NCBI RefSeq assembly: GCF_000717245.1
Contig: NZ_JNYQ01000005.1
Location: 62,001-126,000, forward strand
Origin: Kitasatospora papulosa
GTDB lineage: Bacteria > Actinomycetota > Actinomycetes > Streptomycetales > Streptomycetaceae
Length of the DNA: 64,000 nt
Direction of reading: 5' to 3'
Position numbers and translations under genes: made by a program. Below are positions 15,579 to 24,436 of this stretch, piece after piece; within the stretch, counting starts at the first letter, position 1; each line of letters opens with the position of its first letter. The notes beneath the pieces were generated by a model that saw only the letters and a program-made list of their open reading frames with translations, was not told the DNA's origin and did no database searches.

Positions 15579-16901
15579 TCAGGCCCCCAGCAGGCTCTGG
15601 CCGCAGACCCGGACGATCTGGCCGTTGACGGCCCCGGAGGCGGGCTGGGCGAACCAGGCGACGGTCTCGGCGACATCGACCGGGAGCCCGCCCTGCGACA
15701 GGGAGTTCATCCGGCGTCCGGCTTCCCGGATGAGGAGGGGCACGGCCGCCGTCATCTTCGTCTCGATGAAGCCGGGCGCGACGGCGTTGACGGTGACGCC
15801 GTGTTCCGCGGCGGCGCGTGGGGCCAGCGACCGGACCAGGCCGATGATTCCGGCCTTGCTGGCCGCGTAGTTGGTCTGGCCGTTGTTGCCCGCGATCCCG
15901 GCGATGGAGGCGGTGGCGACGATCCGGCCGCCCCGGTTGACAGCGCCCGACGTCAGGAGCGCGTCCGTGGTGCGCAGGACGCTGTCCAGGTTGACGTCGA
16001 TGACCGAGGCCCAGCGGTCGGCCGGCATGTTGGCGAGCCGGCGGTCGCGGGTGATGCCGGCGTTGTGGACGAGGACGTCCAGGCCGTCGGGCACCGCCGC
16101 GGCGATCAGCTCGGCGGCGTCGGGTGCGGTGATGTCCAGCGGCAGGGCGGTGGCGCCCAGGCGGTCGGCGGTGCGGCCGAGTTCCTCCTGGGCCTGCGGG
16201 ACGTCCAGGCAGACGACCCGGGCGCCGTCCCGGGCGAGGACGGAGGCGACGGACGCCCCGATGCCGCGTGCCGCGCCGGTGACCAGGGCGGTGCGTCCGT
16301 ACAGGGGGGCCGCCCAGTCGGCCACCTCGCCGGGCTCGTCGGCGCTGAGCTGCACGACCTGGCCGCTGACGTAGGCGGAGCGGGGAGACAGCAGGAAGCG
16401 GAGCGTGGACCCGGCCGAGGCGGCGTCCGCGCCGGGGGCCAGCCGCACCAACTGCGCGGTGGCGCCCCGGCCGATCTCCTTGCCGAGCGAGCGCACGAAC
16501 CCTTCGAGTGCCTGCTGGGCCGCCGCCTGGTGGTGGTCCTCGGGCGACGGGGTGGTGCCGAGGACGACGACGCGGCCTCCGCCGGCGAGCGACCGTACGA
16601 CGGGGTGGAGCGCCGCGTGCACGTCGGCGAGGCCGGCGGCCGTGCTGACGCCGGTGGCGTCCAGGACGACGGCGACGGGGCGTTCCGCCCGTGCGGTGAC
16701 CTTCAGGCCGGTCGCGGCGAGGACCGGGCCGAGCGTGTCCGAGTGGGCGGAGTCGCCTGCCGTGAGGTGGAGCAACGGCCCGTCGAGGGAAGGCGTTTCC
16801 AGTGTCCAGCGGCGGAGCGGCGCGGGCCGGGGCAGGCCGAGCCCACGGCTCAGGAAACGGCCGGGAGCGGTGCCGGTGAAGTGCAGATAGCGGTCGGCCA
16901 T
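15579..16901 (-). CDS. Long-form 3-oxoacyl-ACP/CoA reductase (FabG4-like SDR)
   Basis: NADPH- or NADH-dependent reductase of 440 residues, twice the usual FabG length because of an N-terminal flavodoxin-like domain (about residues 1-205) as in high-molecular-weight FabG4. The C-terminal SDR domain has the cofactor motif ALVTGAARGIGASVA, VHNAGITRD, a catalytic Ser in ATASIAG and the YAASKAG active-site Tyr and Lys. It is first in the operon with the MaoC gene (3-bp gap). The start is separated by 74 bp from the divergent thiolase, with a TTACTC palindrome between them. Confidence 0.9.
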   Translation of the reverse strand: MADRYLHFTGTAPGRFLSRGLGLPRPAPLRRWTLETPSLDGPLLHLTAGDSAHSDTLGPVLAATGLKVTARAERPVAVVLDATGVSTAAGLADVHAALHPVVRSLAGGGRVVVLGTTPSPEDHHQAAAQQALEGFVRSLGKEIGRGATAQLVRLAPGADAASAGSTLRFLLSPRSAYVSGQVVQLSADEPGEVADWAAPLYGRTALVTGAARGIGASVASVLARDGARVVCLDVPQAQEELGRTADRLGATALPLDITAPDAAELIAAAVPDGLDVLVHNAGITRDRRLANMPADRWASVIDVNLDSVLRTTDALLTSGAVNRGGRIVATASIAGIAGNNGQTNYAASKAGIIGLVRSLAPRAAAEHGVTVNAVAPGFIETKMTAAVPLLIREAGRRMNSLSQGGLPVDVAETVAWFAQPASGAVNGQIVRVCGQSLLGA

Positions 16902-16928
16902 TGTCTGGACTCCTGCTCGGTCGTAGAT

Positions 16929-16958
16929 TTACTCCAGAGTAAGGTTACTCAAGGGTCA
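16929..16958. promoter_or_regulatory. Operator-like palindromes between FabG4-like and thiolase genes
   Basis: TTACTCCAGAGTAA (16929-16942) is a 14-bp palindrome with perfect 6-bp arms; a degenerate second copy TTACTCAAGGGTCA follows at 16945-16958, offset 16 bp. Both sit in the short divergent promoter region, typical of TetR-family operators bound by two dimers. Confidence 0.6.
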
Positions 16959-16975
16959 GGAGTTGTCGAGATGAG

Positions 16976-18253
16976 TTGGTCGAGTTGATCCCCCTCGCAC
17001 GTCCGCAGCCGCGCAGGGTCGCGGTCATCGGCGGCAGCCGCATCCCGTTCGCCCGCTCCGACGGCCCGTACGCCCGGGCGTCCAACCAGGACATGCTGAC
17101 CGCCGCACTGGACGGGCTCGTCGAGCGCTTCGGCCTGCGGGACCAGCAGGTCGGAGAGTTCGTGGCCGGCGCGGTCCTCAAGCACAGCCGGGACTTCAAC
17201 CTGGCGCGCGAGACCGTGCTGGGCTCCGCTCTCGACCCGCGTACCCCCGCCTACGACATCCAGCAGGCGTGCGGCACCGGGCTGCAGGCCGTCATCGCCG
17301 CGGCGAACAAGATCGCCCTCGGCGCGGTCGACTCGGCGATCGCGGGCGGCGCGGACACCGCGAGCGACGCGCCCCTCGGCGTCAACGACCGGCTGCGCAG
17401 GATCCTGCTGGAGGCGCGCCGCGCCCGGTCGACGGGGGCCCGGCTCAAGGCGCTGGCCGCCGTCCGCCCCGGCCATCTCGTCCCGGACATCCCGCGCAAC
17501 GCCGAGCCGCGTACCGGCCTGTCGATGGGCGAGCACGCGGCCGTCACCGCCCGGAAGTGGGGCGTGGCCCGCGAGGACCAGGACCTGCTGGCGGCGACCA
17601 GCCACCAGCGGCTCGCCGCGGCGTACGAACGCGGTTTCCTGGACGACCTCGTCGTCCCGTACCTCGGCCTGGAACGCGACCAGAACCTGCGCCCCGGCTC
17701 CACGGTGGAGAAACTCGCCACGCTGAAGCCGGTGTTCGGCACCGGCCACCCCGACGCGACGATGACCGCGGGCAATTCGACACCGCTCACCGACGGCGCC
17801 GCCACCGTGCTCCTGGCGAGCGAGGAGTGGGCCGGGGCCCACGGCCTGGAACCGCTGGCCTACCTGTCGCTGTACGAGACGGCCGCCGTGGACTACGTGA
17901 ACGGCGAGGACGGGCTGCTGATGGCGCCCGCGTACGCCGTGCCGCGCATGCTGGAGCGCGCCGGGCTGACCATGGAGGACTTCGACCTCTTCGAGGTCCA
18001 CGAGGCCTTCGCCTCCCAGGTCCTCGCGACCCTCGCCGCCTGGGAGGAGCAGGGCCTCGCCCCCGTCGACCGGGACAGGCTGAACGTGGCCGGGTCGTCC
18101 CTCGCCACCGGGCACCCCTTCGCCGCGACCGGCGCACGGATCGTGGCGACGCTGGCCAAGCTCCTCGCGGAGCGGGACGCCCCTGGCAGGGGCCTGATCT
18201 CGGTCTGCGCGGCGGGAGGCCAGGGGGTCACCGCCATCCTGGAACGCCCCTGA
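16976..18253 (+). CDS. Acetyl-CoA acetyltransferase (thiolase, FadA2-like)
   Basis: Thiolase of about 425 residues. The acyl-accepting Cys is in DIQQACGTGLQAVIAA, the His in DLFEVHEAFASQVL, and the C-terminal catalytic Cys in SVCAAGGQGVTAIL; the pro-Gly-His region NVAGSSLATGHPFAATGAR is present. The start is uncertain: TTG 16976 or TTG 16985 fit the family N-terminus (RVAVIGGSRIPF), whereas the ATG at 16971 gives only a five-residue peptide in another frame. It is divergent from FabG4-like and MaoC genes and followed by a hairpin. The likely role is the thiolytic step of fatty acid degradation or its reverse. Confidence 0.9.
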   Translation: MVELIPLARPQPRRVAVIGGSRIPFARSDGPYARASNQDMLTAALDGLVERFGLRDQQVGEFVAGAVLKHSRDFNLARETVLGSALDPRTPAYDIQQACGTGLQAVIAAANKIALGAVDSAIAGGADTASDAPLGVNDRLRRILLEARRARSTGARLKALAAVRPGHLVPDIPRNAEPRTGLSMGEHAAVTARKWGVAREDQDLLAATSHQRLAAAYERGFLDDLVVPYLGLERDQNLRPGSTVEKLATLKPVFGTGHPDATMTAGNSTPLTDGAATVLLASEEWAGAHGLEPLAYLSLYETAAVDYVNGEDGLLMAPAYAVPRMLERAGLTMEDFDLFEVHEAFASQVLATLAAWEEQGLAPVDRDRLNVAGSSLATGHPFAATGARIVATLAKLLAERDAPGRGLISVCAAGGQGVTAILERP

Positions 18254-18316
18254 CCCCAGCCCGGTCCGCAGTCGCATCCGTACGTGAACGAACCCGCGCA
18301 CCCAGCAGCCGCCCCG

Positions 18317-18345
18317 GCGCCGGGCCCCAGGGACGGGCCCGGCGC
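18317..18345 (+). terminator. Hairpin between thiolase and acyl-CoA ligase genes
   Basis: GCGCCGGGCCC (18317-18327) pairs with GGGCCCGGCGC (18335-18345). It lies 64 bases past the thiolase stop and upstream of the preferred ligase start, supporting that start. Confidence 0.65.
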
Positions 18346-18370
18346 AGGACCCCATGTCGAGGAGCCGCTC

Positions 18371-20284
18371 GTGTCCACGCCCGCCGCCGTACCCGCCGCG
18401 CCCGCCGTTCCCGTCCTGGTCGAGCCGACCAAGGTCAGGGGGGCCGACGGGACCGTCCGTGAAGTGTCCGTGCCGCCCCTCGCACCCGAGGTGCGGAGCG
18501 GCTCGCTCGCCGAGATCCCCTTCGACAACGCCCGGCAGGCTCCCGCCGAGGCGGTCCTCAGCCGCAAACAGACGGACGGCACCTGGCAGGACGTGACCGC
18601 CGCCGAGTTCGCCGAGGAGGTCAAGGCGGTCGCCAAGGGTCTGATCGCGGAGGGACTCCGGAGCGGTGACCGCATCGCGATCATGGCCCGTACGACCTAC
18701 GAGTGGACGCTGCTCGACTTCGCCTCCTGGGCGGCCGGGCTGGTCACCGTGCCCGTCTACCCCACGTCCTCGGCCTTCCAGACGCGCTGGATCCTCCAGG
18801 ACTCCGGGGCCGTCGCCTGCGCCGTGGAGACGAAGGAGCAGGGCCGGCTGGTCAGCCAGGAGCGGCAGCAGCTCGGGGACCTCGCCCATCTCTGGCAGTT
18901 CGACACCGGCGCCCTGGGCCGGCTGAAGACACTCGGCAAGGACATACCGGACGCCGTTGTCGCCGCCCGCCGTGCCGCTCTCGAACCCGGCAGCCCCGCC
19001 ACCCTCATCTACACCTCGGGCACCACGGGCCGGCCCAAGGGCTGCGCCCTGACCCATGGCAACTTCTTCGCCGAGGTCGACAACGCGATCGAGCTGCTCC
19101 ACCCGGTCTTCAAGTCGGTCTCGACGTACCCCGCGTCCACGCTGCTCTTCCTCCCCCTCTCCCACGTCTTCGGCCGGATGGTGGCGATCGGCTGCATGCG
19201 CGCCCGGGTCCGCCTGGGGCACGCGCCGTCGATCCGTACCGAGGACCTGCTCGAGGACCTGGCCGGCTTCAAGCCGTCGTTCCTGCTGGCCATCCCGTAC
19301 GTGCTGGAGAAGGTCTACAACACCGGCCGGGCCACCGCCGAGAAGATGGGCCGCGCCTCGTCCTTCGACCGTGCGGCCCGTATCGCGCAGCGCTACGGCG
19401 AGGCCGTCGAGGCAGCGGAACACGGCACGGGGCCCGGCCCCGGCCTCAAGCTCCGCGCCGCCCGCGCGCTCTACGACCCGCTCGTCTACCGGCGCATCCG
19501 CGCCGCGCTGGGCGGCCGGGTGCGGTACGCGATCTGCGGCGGCTCGCCGCTGGGACACCGGCTCGCCGCGTTCTACGCGGGGGCGGGCATCCAGATCTTC
19601 GAGGGCTACGGCCTGACCGAGACCACGGCCGCCGCCACGGTCACCCCGCCCCTCAAGCCGCGCCTGGGCACGGTGGGCTGGCCGCTGCCGGGCACCGCCG
19701 TGCGGATCGCCGACGACGGGGAGGTCCTGCTCGGCGGCGGGCAGGTCTTCCAGGGCTACTGGGACACGGAGCGCGGCGAGGCCGTCCCCGGCACCGAGGG
19801 CGGCTGGTTCCCGACGGGGGACCTGGGGGCCCTGGACGAGGACGGCTACCTCACGATCACCGGCCGCAAGAAGGACATCATCATCACGTCGGGCGGCAAG
19901 AACGTCACCCCCGCGCCTCTGGAGGACTGGCTGCGGGCCCACCCGCTGGTCGGCCAGTGCATGGTGGTCGGCGACAACCGGCCGTTCATCGCGGCCCTGA
20001 TCACCCTGGAGCCGGACGGCCTCGCCCACTGGCGCCGGATGCGGAAGAAGGAGGACGTCCCCATGGGTGAACTCGTCCACGACGAGGAGCTGCGCGGCAC
20101 GCTGCAGCGCGCGGTCGACGAGGCCAACCGGCTGGTCTCGCGCGCCGAGTCCATCCGCAAGTTCACGGTCCTGCCGCAGGACTTCACCGAGGAGAGCGGA
20201 CACCTCACCCCGTCCCTGAAGCTGAAACGGGACGCGATCACAAGGGACTTCGACACGGAGATCGAGGAGCTGTACCGCAAGTAG
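18371..20284 (+). CDS. Long-chain fatty acid--CoA ligase (FadD15-like)
   Basis: Activates fatty acids to acyl-CoA with ATP (AMP-forming), about 637 residues. The adenylation P-loop-like motif is LIYTSGTTGRPKGCALTH; the later motifs FEGYGLTETTAA, GWFPTGDLGALDEDGYL and GRKKDIIITSGGKN are in order. Start GTG 18371 has GAGGAG 6 bases upstream; an upstream in-frame GTG at 18284 lacks a site and lies before a hairpin. It is adjacent to and co-oriented with the thiolase gene, extending the fatty-acid locus. A hairpin follows at 20325-20354. Confidence 0.92.
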   Translation: MSTPAAVPAAPAVPVLVEPTKVRGADGTVREVSVPPLAPEVRSGSLAEIPFDNARQAPAEAVLSRKQTDGTWQDVTAAEFAEEVKAVAKGLIAEGLRSGDRIAIMARTTYEWTLLDFASWAAGLVTVPVYPTSSAFQTRWILQDSGAVACAVETKEQGRLVSQERQQLGDLAHLWQFDTGALGRLKTLGKDIPDAVVAARRAALEPGSPATLIYTSGTTGRPKGCALTHGNFFAEVDNAIELLHPVFKSVSTYPASTLLFLPLSHVFGRMVAIGCMRARVRLGHAPSIRTEDLLEDLAGFKPSFLLAIPYVLEKVYNTGRATAEKMGRASSFDRAARIAQRYGEAVEAAEHGTGPGPGLKLRAARALYDPLVYRRIRAALGGRVRYAICGGSPLGHRLAAFYAGAGIQIFEGYGLTETTAAATVTPPLKPRLGTVGWPLPGTAVRIADDGEVLLGGGQVFQGYWDTERGEAVPGTEGGWFPTGDLGALDEDGYLTITGRKKDIIITSGGKNVTPAPLEDWLRAHPLVGQCMVVGDNRPFIAALITLEPDGLAHWRRMRKKEDVPMGELVHDEELRGTLQRAVDEANRLVSRAESIRKFTVLPQDFTEESGHLTPSLKLKRDAITRDFDTEIEELYRK

Positions 20285-20324
20285 CTCCCCCGTGGGCCGG
20301 TGACCCGGCGCGTTCTCCCGGTCC

Positions 20325-20354
20325 CTCCCCTTCCCGGTCGGCCGGGAAGGGGAG
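20325..20354 (+). terminator. Terminator after acyl-CoA ligase
   Basis: CTCCCCTTCCCGG (20325-20337) pairs perfectly with CCGGGAAGGGGAG (20342-20354) around a TCGG loop. Confidence 0.85.
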
Positions 20355-20454
20355 TTATGGCCGGAAACAGTGCGTCGTGCTCCGTGCGACGGCCCCGGCG
20401 GCACGCCGCACCGCATACCGTGGACGGTCACGGACGACGACCGAGGAGCCCCCC

Positions 20455-21300
20455 ATGCGGATCGCAACGACGATCTTCCTCACCGACCGGACGATCACGC
20501 CGGTCCGGGTCGCGCGCGAGCTGGAGCAGCGCGGATTCGCCGGGCTGTACCTGCCCGAGCACACCCACATCCCGGTCAGCCGGGACACCCCGTACCCGGC
20601 GGGCGGCGAGCTGCCGGACGAGTACGGCCGGACCCTCGACCCCTTCGTGGCCCTCGGGCAGGCCGCCGCCGTCACCGAGCGACTGGCCCTCGGCACCGGC
20701 ATCACGCTGATCGCCCAGCACGACCCCATCGACCTGGCGAAGCAGGCCGCCACGCTCGACCACCTCTCCGGCGGCCGTCTCACGCTCGGCATCGGCTACG
20801 GCTGGAACGTCGAGGAGGCCGCCGACCACGGTGTGGAGTGGTCGACCCGGCGCGCGCTCGGCAGTGACAGGCTGGCTCTGATGCGCGCCCTCTGGGCCGA
20901 CGAACCGACCTCCTACGAGGGGGAGTTCGCTTCGGTCCGGGCGAGCCATGCCTATCCGAAGCCGGTGCAGAAGCCGCGCGGTCCGGTGAGCGGCCCGCGC
21001 ACCCTGATCGGCGGAGCGGCGGGCCCGAAGCTGTTCGAACGGATCGCGCGGGAGGCGGACGGCTGGCTGCCGATCGGCGGGCGCGGCCTGGCGGAGTCCG
21101 TGCCGAAGCTGCGGGCGGCGTGGGAGGAGGCGGGGCGCGACCCGCAGCACCTCCAGGTGGTGCCGTACGCCGTCCGGCCCGCGCCGGGGAAGCTGGAGTA
21201 CTACGCGGAGCTGGGTGTCGAGGAGGTCGTCCTGCAGCTGCCCCCCGCCGAGGAGGCGGAGGTCCTGCGCGCCCTGGACGCCTTTGCGGCGTATCTGTGA
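20455..21300 (+). CDS. F420-dependent LLM class oxidoreductase
   Basis: A luciferase-like TIM-barrel oxidoreductase of 281 residues. Family features are the N-terminal MRIATTIFLTDRT, LGTGITLIAQHDPIDLAKQAATLDHLSGGRLTLGIGYGW core and the FERIAREADGWLP segment, typical of the actinobacterial F420-using TIGR03619-type branch rather than FMN luciferases. Start ATG 20455 has GAGGAG upstream. The F420 precursor gene fbiC is present in this window at 38.2 kb. Substrate unknown. Confidence 0.87.
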   Translation: MRIATTIFLTDRTITPVRVARELEQRGFAGLYLPEHTHIPVSRDTPYPAGGELPDEYGRTLDPFVALGQAAAVTERLALGTGITLIAQHDPIDLAKQAATLDHLSGGRLTLGIGYGWNVEEAADHGVEWSTRRALGSDRLALMRALWADEPTSYEGEFASVRASHAYPKPVQKPRGPVSGPRTLIGGAAGPKLFERIAREADGWLPIGGRGLAESVPKLRAAWEEAGRDPQHLQVVPYAVRPAPGKLEYYAELGVEEVVLQLPPAEEAEVLRALDAFAAYL

Positions 21301-21333
21301 GCGAACCGTGGCCGATTAGGCTCTACCGTGATT

Positions 21334-21353
21334 CGTCGGCGCAACCGCCGACG
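21334..21353 (+). terminator. Terminator after the LLM oxidoreductase gene
   Basis: CGTCGGCG (21334-21341) pairs with CGCCGACG (21346-21353) around CAAC, followed by the relatively AT-rich CTAAAATCG. Confidence 0.6.
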
Positions 21354-21436
21354 CTAAAATCGCATCTATCACCTCCGGACATCGATGGTGCGGCCCGTGT
21401 GCGTGTGTGCTCGGCTGCCTGGGGAGCGGGAGCACG

Positions 21437-22921
21437 ATGAACAGGCCGTTGCGGCACATAGCGATCTTCTGTGGGCTGCTGATGCTCGCCCTGCTGATAC
21501 GCACCAACTGGCTCCAGTACGCCAAGAGCGAGGAGCTGGCGACCCACGAGCACAACCGGCGGGTGAAGATCGCGCAGTTCTCCACCCCGCGCGGTGACAT
21601 CATCGTGGGCGGCAAGGCGATCACCGGGTCGAAGGTGGTCGAGGGGACCGACTTCAAGTACCAGCGCACCTTCAAGCAGGGTCCGATGTACGCCCCCGTC
21701 ACCGGGTACGCCTCCCAGGCGCAGGGCATGTCCCTCCTGGAGAAGACGTACGACAGCATCCTCAGCGGCCAGGACGAGCGCTTCGCCTTCCGGCACGCGA
21801 AGGACATCCTCACCGGCAAGGAGCGGCGGGGCGGCGACGTGGTCACCACCATCGTGCCGAAGGCGCAGGAGGCGGCCTACAAGGATCTGACCGAGCTCGA
21901 CGCACGGGGCGCGGTCGTCGCCCTCGAACCGTCGACCGGCAAGGTCCTGGCCATGGTCTCGACCCCTTCGTACGACCCCTCGGTCTTCGCGGGCAACTCC
22001 TTCAAGGAGGGCGACAAGTTCCAGGCCCTCATCGGCGAGAAGAGCAAGCCGCTGGCCAACCGCCCGCTGCGCGAGACCTTCCCGCCCGGCTCCACCTTCA
22101 AGATCCTGACGGCGGCCGCGGCCCTGGAGCACGGCGTGATCGACGACGTCGACGCGCCGACCGACGCGGTCTCCCCGTACCCGCTGCCGCTGTCGACGAA
22201 GAAGATCAGCAGCGAGGCCGGTGACGCGGCGTGCAACAAGGCGTCGTTGAAGGTCGCCATGCAGTTCTCCTGCAACAACGTCTTCCTGGACGCCGCACTG
22301 AAGGTCGGCGACCAGGGGATGCGTGAGACGGCCGAGAAGTTCGGCTTCAACGAGGACGTCTACTCCGAGGCCTTCGGCGACATGCTCGCCACGAAGAGCC
22401 TCTACCCCGACAAGCTCGACAAGCCTGGCACGGCCCTCACCGGTATGGGCCAGGGCAGCCTCACGAGCACCCCGATGCAGATGGCGATGGTCACCGCGGC
22501 CCTCGCCAACAACGGCAAGCTGATGCAGCCGTACATCGTCGACAGTCTGCGCGGCCCGGACCTCTCCACCCTGGAGGAGCACGAGCCGCAGCTCATGAGC
22601 GAGGCGGTCTCGGAGGAGACCGCGAAGAAGATCCAGGAGATGATGGAGTTCACCGCCAAGGAGGGCAGCGCGAAGCGCGCCCTGATCGACGGTGTGACGG
22701 TGGGCGGCAAGACGGGTACGGCCCAGCGGGGCAACGACGTGACGAAGGAAGTCCCGTACGGCTGGTTCGTCTCGTACGGCAAGAAGGCCGACGGCCAGTC
22801 GGTGGCGGTCGCGGTGTTCATCGACCCGACCGCGATGGACATCTCCCGCTCGGACATCTCCGGTGGTGGTCTCGGTGGTCCGATCGCCAGGAACGTGATG
22901 AAGGCGGTGCTCGGGAAGTAG
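21437..22921 (+). CDS. Class B penicillin-binding protein (peptidoglycan D,D-transpeptidase)
   Basis: Membrane-anchored D,D-transpeptidase that cross-links peptidoglycan outside the cell, 494 residues. A single N-terminal membrane anchor (HIAIFCGLLMLALLIRTNWL) is followed by a PBP dimer-type region and the transpeptidase domain with SxxK (PPGSTFKILT, near residue 218), SxN (FSCNN, near 277) and KTG (VGGKTGTAQRG, near 424). Start ATG 21437 has GGGAG upstream. It resembles the actinobacterial PBP-A type, which is normally adjacent to rodA/ftsW and Ser/Thr kinase genes. Here it stands alone, so it is probably a paralogue outside the main division cluster. Confidence 0.9.
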   Translation: MNRPLRHIAIFCGLLMLALLIRTNWLQYAKSEELATHEHNRRVKIAQFSTPRGDIIVGGKAITGSKVVEGTDFKYQRTFKQGPMYAPVTGYASQAQGMSLLEKTYDSILSGQDERFAFRHAKDILTGKERRGGDVVTTIVPKAQEAAYKDLTELDARGAVVALEPSTGKVLAMVSTPSYDPSVFAGNSFKEGDKFQALIGEKSKPLANRPLRETFPPGSTFKILTAAAALEHGVIDDVDAPTDAVSPYPLPLSTKKISSEAGDAACNKASLKVAMQFSCNNVFLDAALKVGDQGMRETAEKFGFNEDVYSEAFGDMLATKSLYPDKLDKPGTALTGMGQGSLTSTPMQMAMVTAALANNGKLMQPYIVDSLRGPDLSTLEEHEPQLMSEAVSEETAKKIQEMMEFTAKEGSAKRALIDGVTVGGKTGTAQRGNDVTKEVPYGWFVSYGKKADGQSVAVAVFIDPTAMDISRSDISGGGLGGPIARNVMKAVLGK

Positions 22922-22943
22922 AAGCCCCGGACCCGTCCCCGAC

Positions 22944-22972
22944 CGCCCGCCCGGCACACAGCCTGGCGGGCG
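22944..22972 (+). terminator. Weak hairpin between convergent genes
   Basis: CGCCCGCC (22944-22951) pairs with GGCGGGCG (22965-22972) across a 13-base loop, between the PBP gene and the convergent membrane protein gene. Confidence 0.5.
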
Positions 22973-22978
22973 TTCGTG

Positions 22979-24139
22979 TCATACGGCTGCGGGACTCTCC
23001 GGCGCCACCGCGGGCGGTGCCGGAGCGTCGGCGTCCTGCGCGCCGCCGCCCGCCCACCGCACGGTCAGGGCGGCGAGGAGACCCGCCAGGGAGCCGACGA
23101 ACAGGGCGGCGGGCACTCCGGTCCCGAGGGCCGACATCACGCGCACCGGTCCGTAGAGCATGGCCAGCCCCGTCGAGTCCACCGCCACCCGCAGCAACTG
23201 GCCCGCCAGCAGCCCGACGACGGTCGCGCAGACCGCGACGGCCGTCACCGCCGTCACCGTGGCACGGGTCAGCAGGCCGGGGAGCCACCGCAGCGCACAC
23301 CACACCACGGCGAGCAGCAGCCCGTCGGCGGCGCGGTACAGCAGCCACTCACCGATCGACGTGCCCGCGGGGACCGCCCAGCCGCCGAGCAGGAGCCACT
23401 GGCGAAGGAAGTCACCGGGTTCGGAGAGCAGGCCCCCCGACAGGGAGACGGTCTGGATGCGAGCGGCGACCGGCTGGTACGACAGGACCACCAGGGACAC
23501 GGCGACGACGAGCGTCCCCACGGTGGCCGCGGCCCTCGCGGCGCGCGCCGGTACGACCGTCCGGGGCAGGTCACCCGCGCCCTTGGCGGTGATCCGGGCG
23601 ATCAGCACGGTGACCACCGCGACGACCAGGGCGACGGGCACCACAATCTGCCGTCCGGCGGTCATCGTGCCCGCCAGCTGCGGCAGGAAGCGGTAACTGC
23701 CGCGCCCCTGCGAGGCGATCACCCACGGCGCGGAGACGGTGACCGCCAGGGTCCCGGCCGCCATGCCCCAGGCCCACAGCGCCATCAGCGTGGCCGGAAG
23801 CCGGCGGTCCACCGGAGGCAGCCTGCGGACGAGGAGCAGCGCCCCCGGCACGAAGAAGGCGAAGACCGCGGCGAACCGGATCTGCATCGCGGTCCCGTAC
23901 AGGGCGAGGTAACGGGAGCCGGTCCCGCCCTGCGCCAGGGTGCCCAGCCGGACGGACTCCGGCGGATCGTACGACCAGGGGTTCAGCCAGTACTCCAGGT
24001 CGGCGACCGCCTGGGGGCCGAGCACCCGGGCCGTGCCCTGGAGGTGCAGCGCGTTCACGCTCGCCCCCGCCCACCACAGCAGGGCCGTGAGGAGCAGAGC
24101 CCCCGCCACAGCCGGTACCGCCGCGCGTCCGTATGTCAT
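22979..24139 (-). CDS. Polytopic membrane protein of unknown function
   Basis: A protein of about 386 residues with roughly nine hydrophobic segments, for example AAVPAVAGALLLTALLWWAG, IRFAAVFAFFVPGALLLV, IVVPVALVVAVVTVLIARI and ATVTAVTAVAVCATVVGLL. Soluble loops are short, and the C-terminus is Ala/Pro-rich. No enzyme motif was recognised. ATG 24139 (MTYGRAAV) is chosen because GGGGG lies just upstream; upstream in-frame ATGs at 24154 and 24163 are possible. It is divergent from the large secreted protein gene. Confidence 0.7.
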   Translation of the reverse strand: MTYGRAAVPAVAGALLLTALLWWAGASVNALHLQGTARVLGPQAVADLEYWLNPWSYDPPESVRLGTLAQGGTGSRYLALYGTAMQIRFAAVFAFFVPGALLLVRRLPPVDRRLPATLMALWAWGMAAGTLAVTVSAPWVIASQGRGSYRFLPQLAGTMTAGRQIVVPVALVVAVVTVLIARITAKGAGDLPRTVVPARAARAAATVGTLVVAVSLVVLSYQPVAARIQTVSLSGGLLSEPGDFLRQWLLLGGWAVPAGTSIGEWLLYRAADGLLLAVVWCALRWLPGLLTRATVTAVTAVAVCATVVGLLAGQLLRVAVDSTGLAMLYGPVRVMSALGTGVPAALFVGSLAGLLAALTVRWAGGGAQDADAPAPPAVAPESPAAV

Positions 24140-24436
24140 GAACTGCCCCCGCATCGCTCGCACACCCGTGAATTCCTGGTGACCGGTGGGAGGTTACGGG
24201 GCGGTGGTCACGCGTGGATCACGACGGCGCACCGGCACACGGTGGCGGGCCAGGGCCTGTTGCGGGGGCCGGCCGGTGGACGGGAATCGGTGGGTGCGGG
24301 CGGTGTGATCTGTGCGATCATCACGTGCGCTCTCCACATGTCCTACACATGACAGGCGAGTGCTCGGCGTTGTCGAGCCCACCCGGTACGGGCGGCTCCG
24401 GCGCACGGTCCACTTCACCGCTCCGGGGGGAACGGA
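24140..24436. other. Divergent intergenic region without a recognised gene
   Basis: About 300 bases between the polytopic membrane protein and the large secreted protein genes. Promoters for both must lie here. The only structure noted is a short imperfect inverted repeat, TGTCCTACACATGACA, near 24339-24354. Confidence 0.4.

Noticed and set aside
16949..20467. A 1172-codon minus-strand frame under the thiolase and CoA ligase genes
   Set aside because: Antisense shadow; both plus-strand genes carry complete catalytic motifs.
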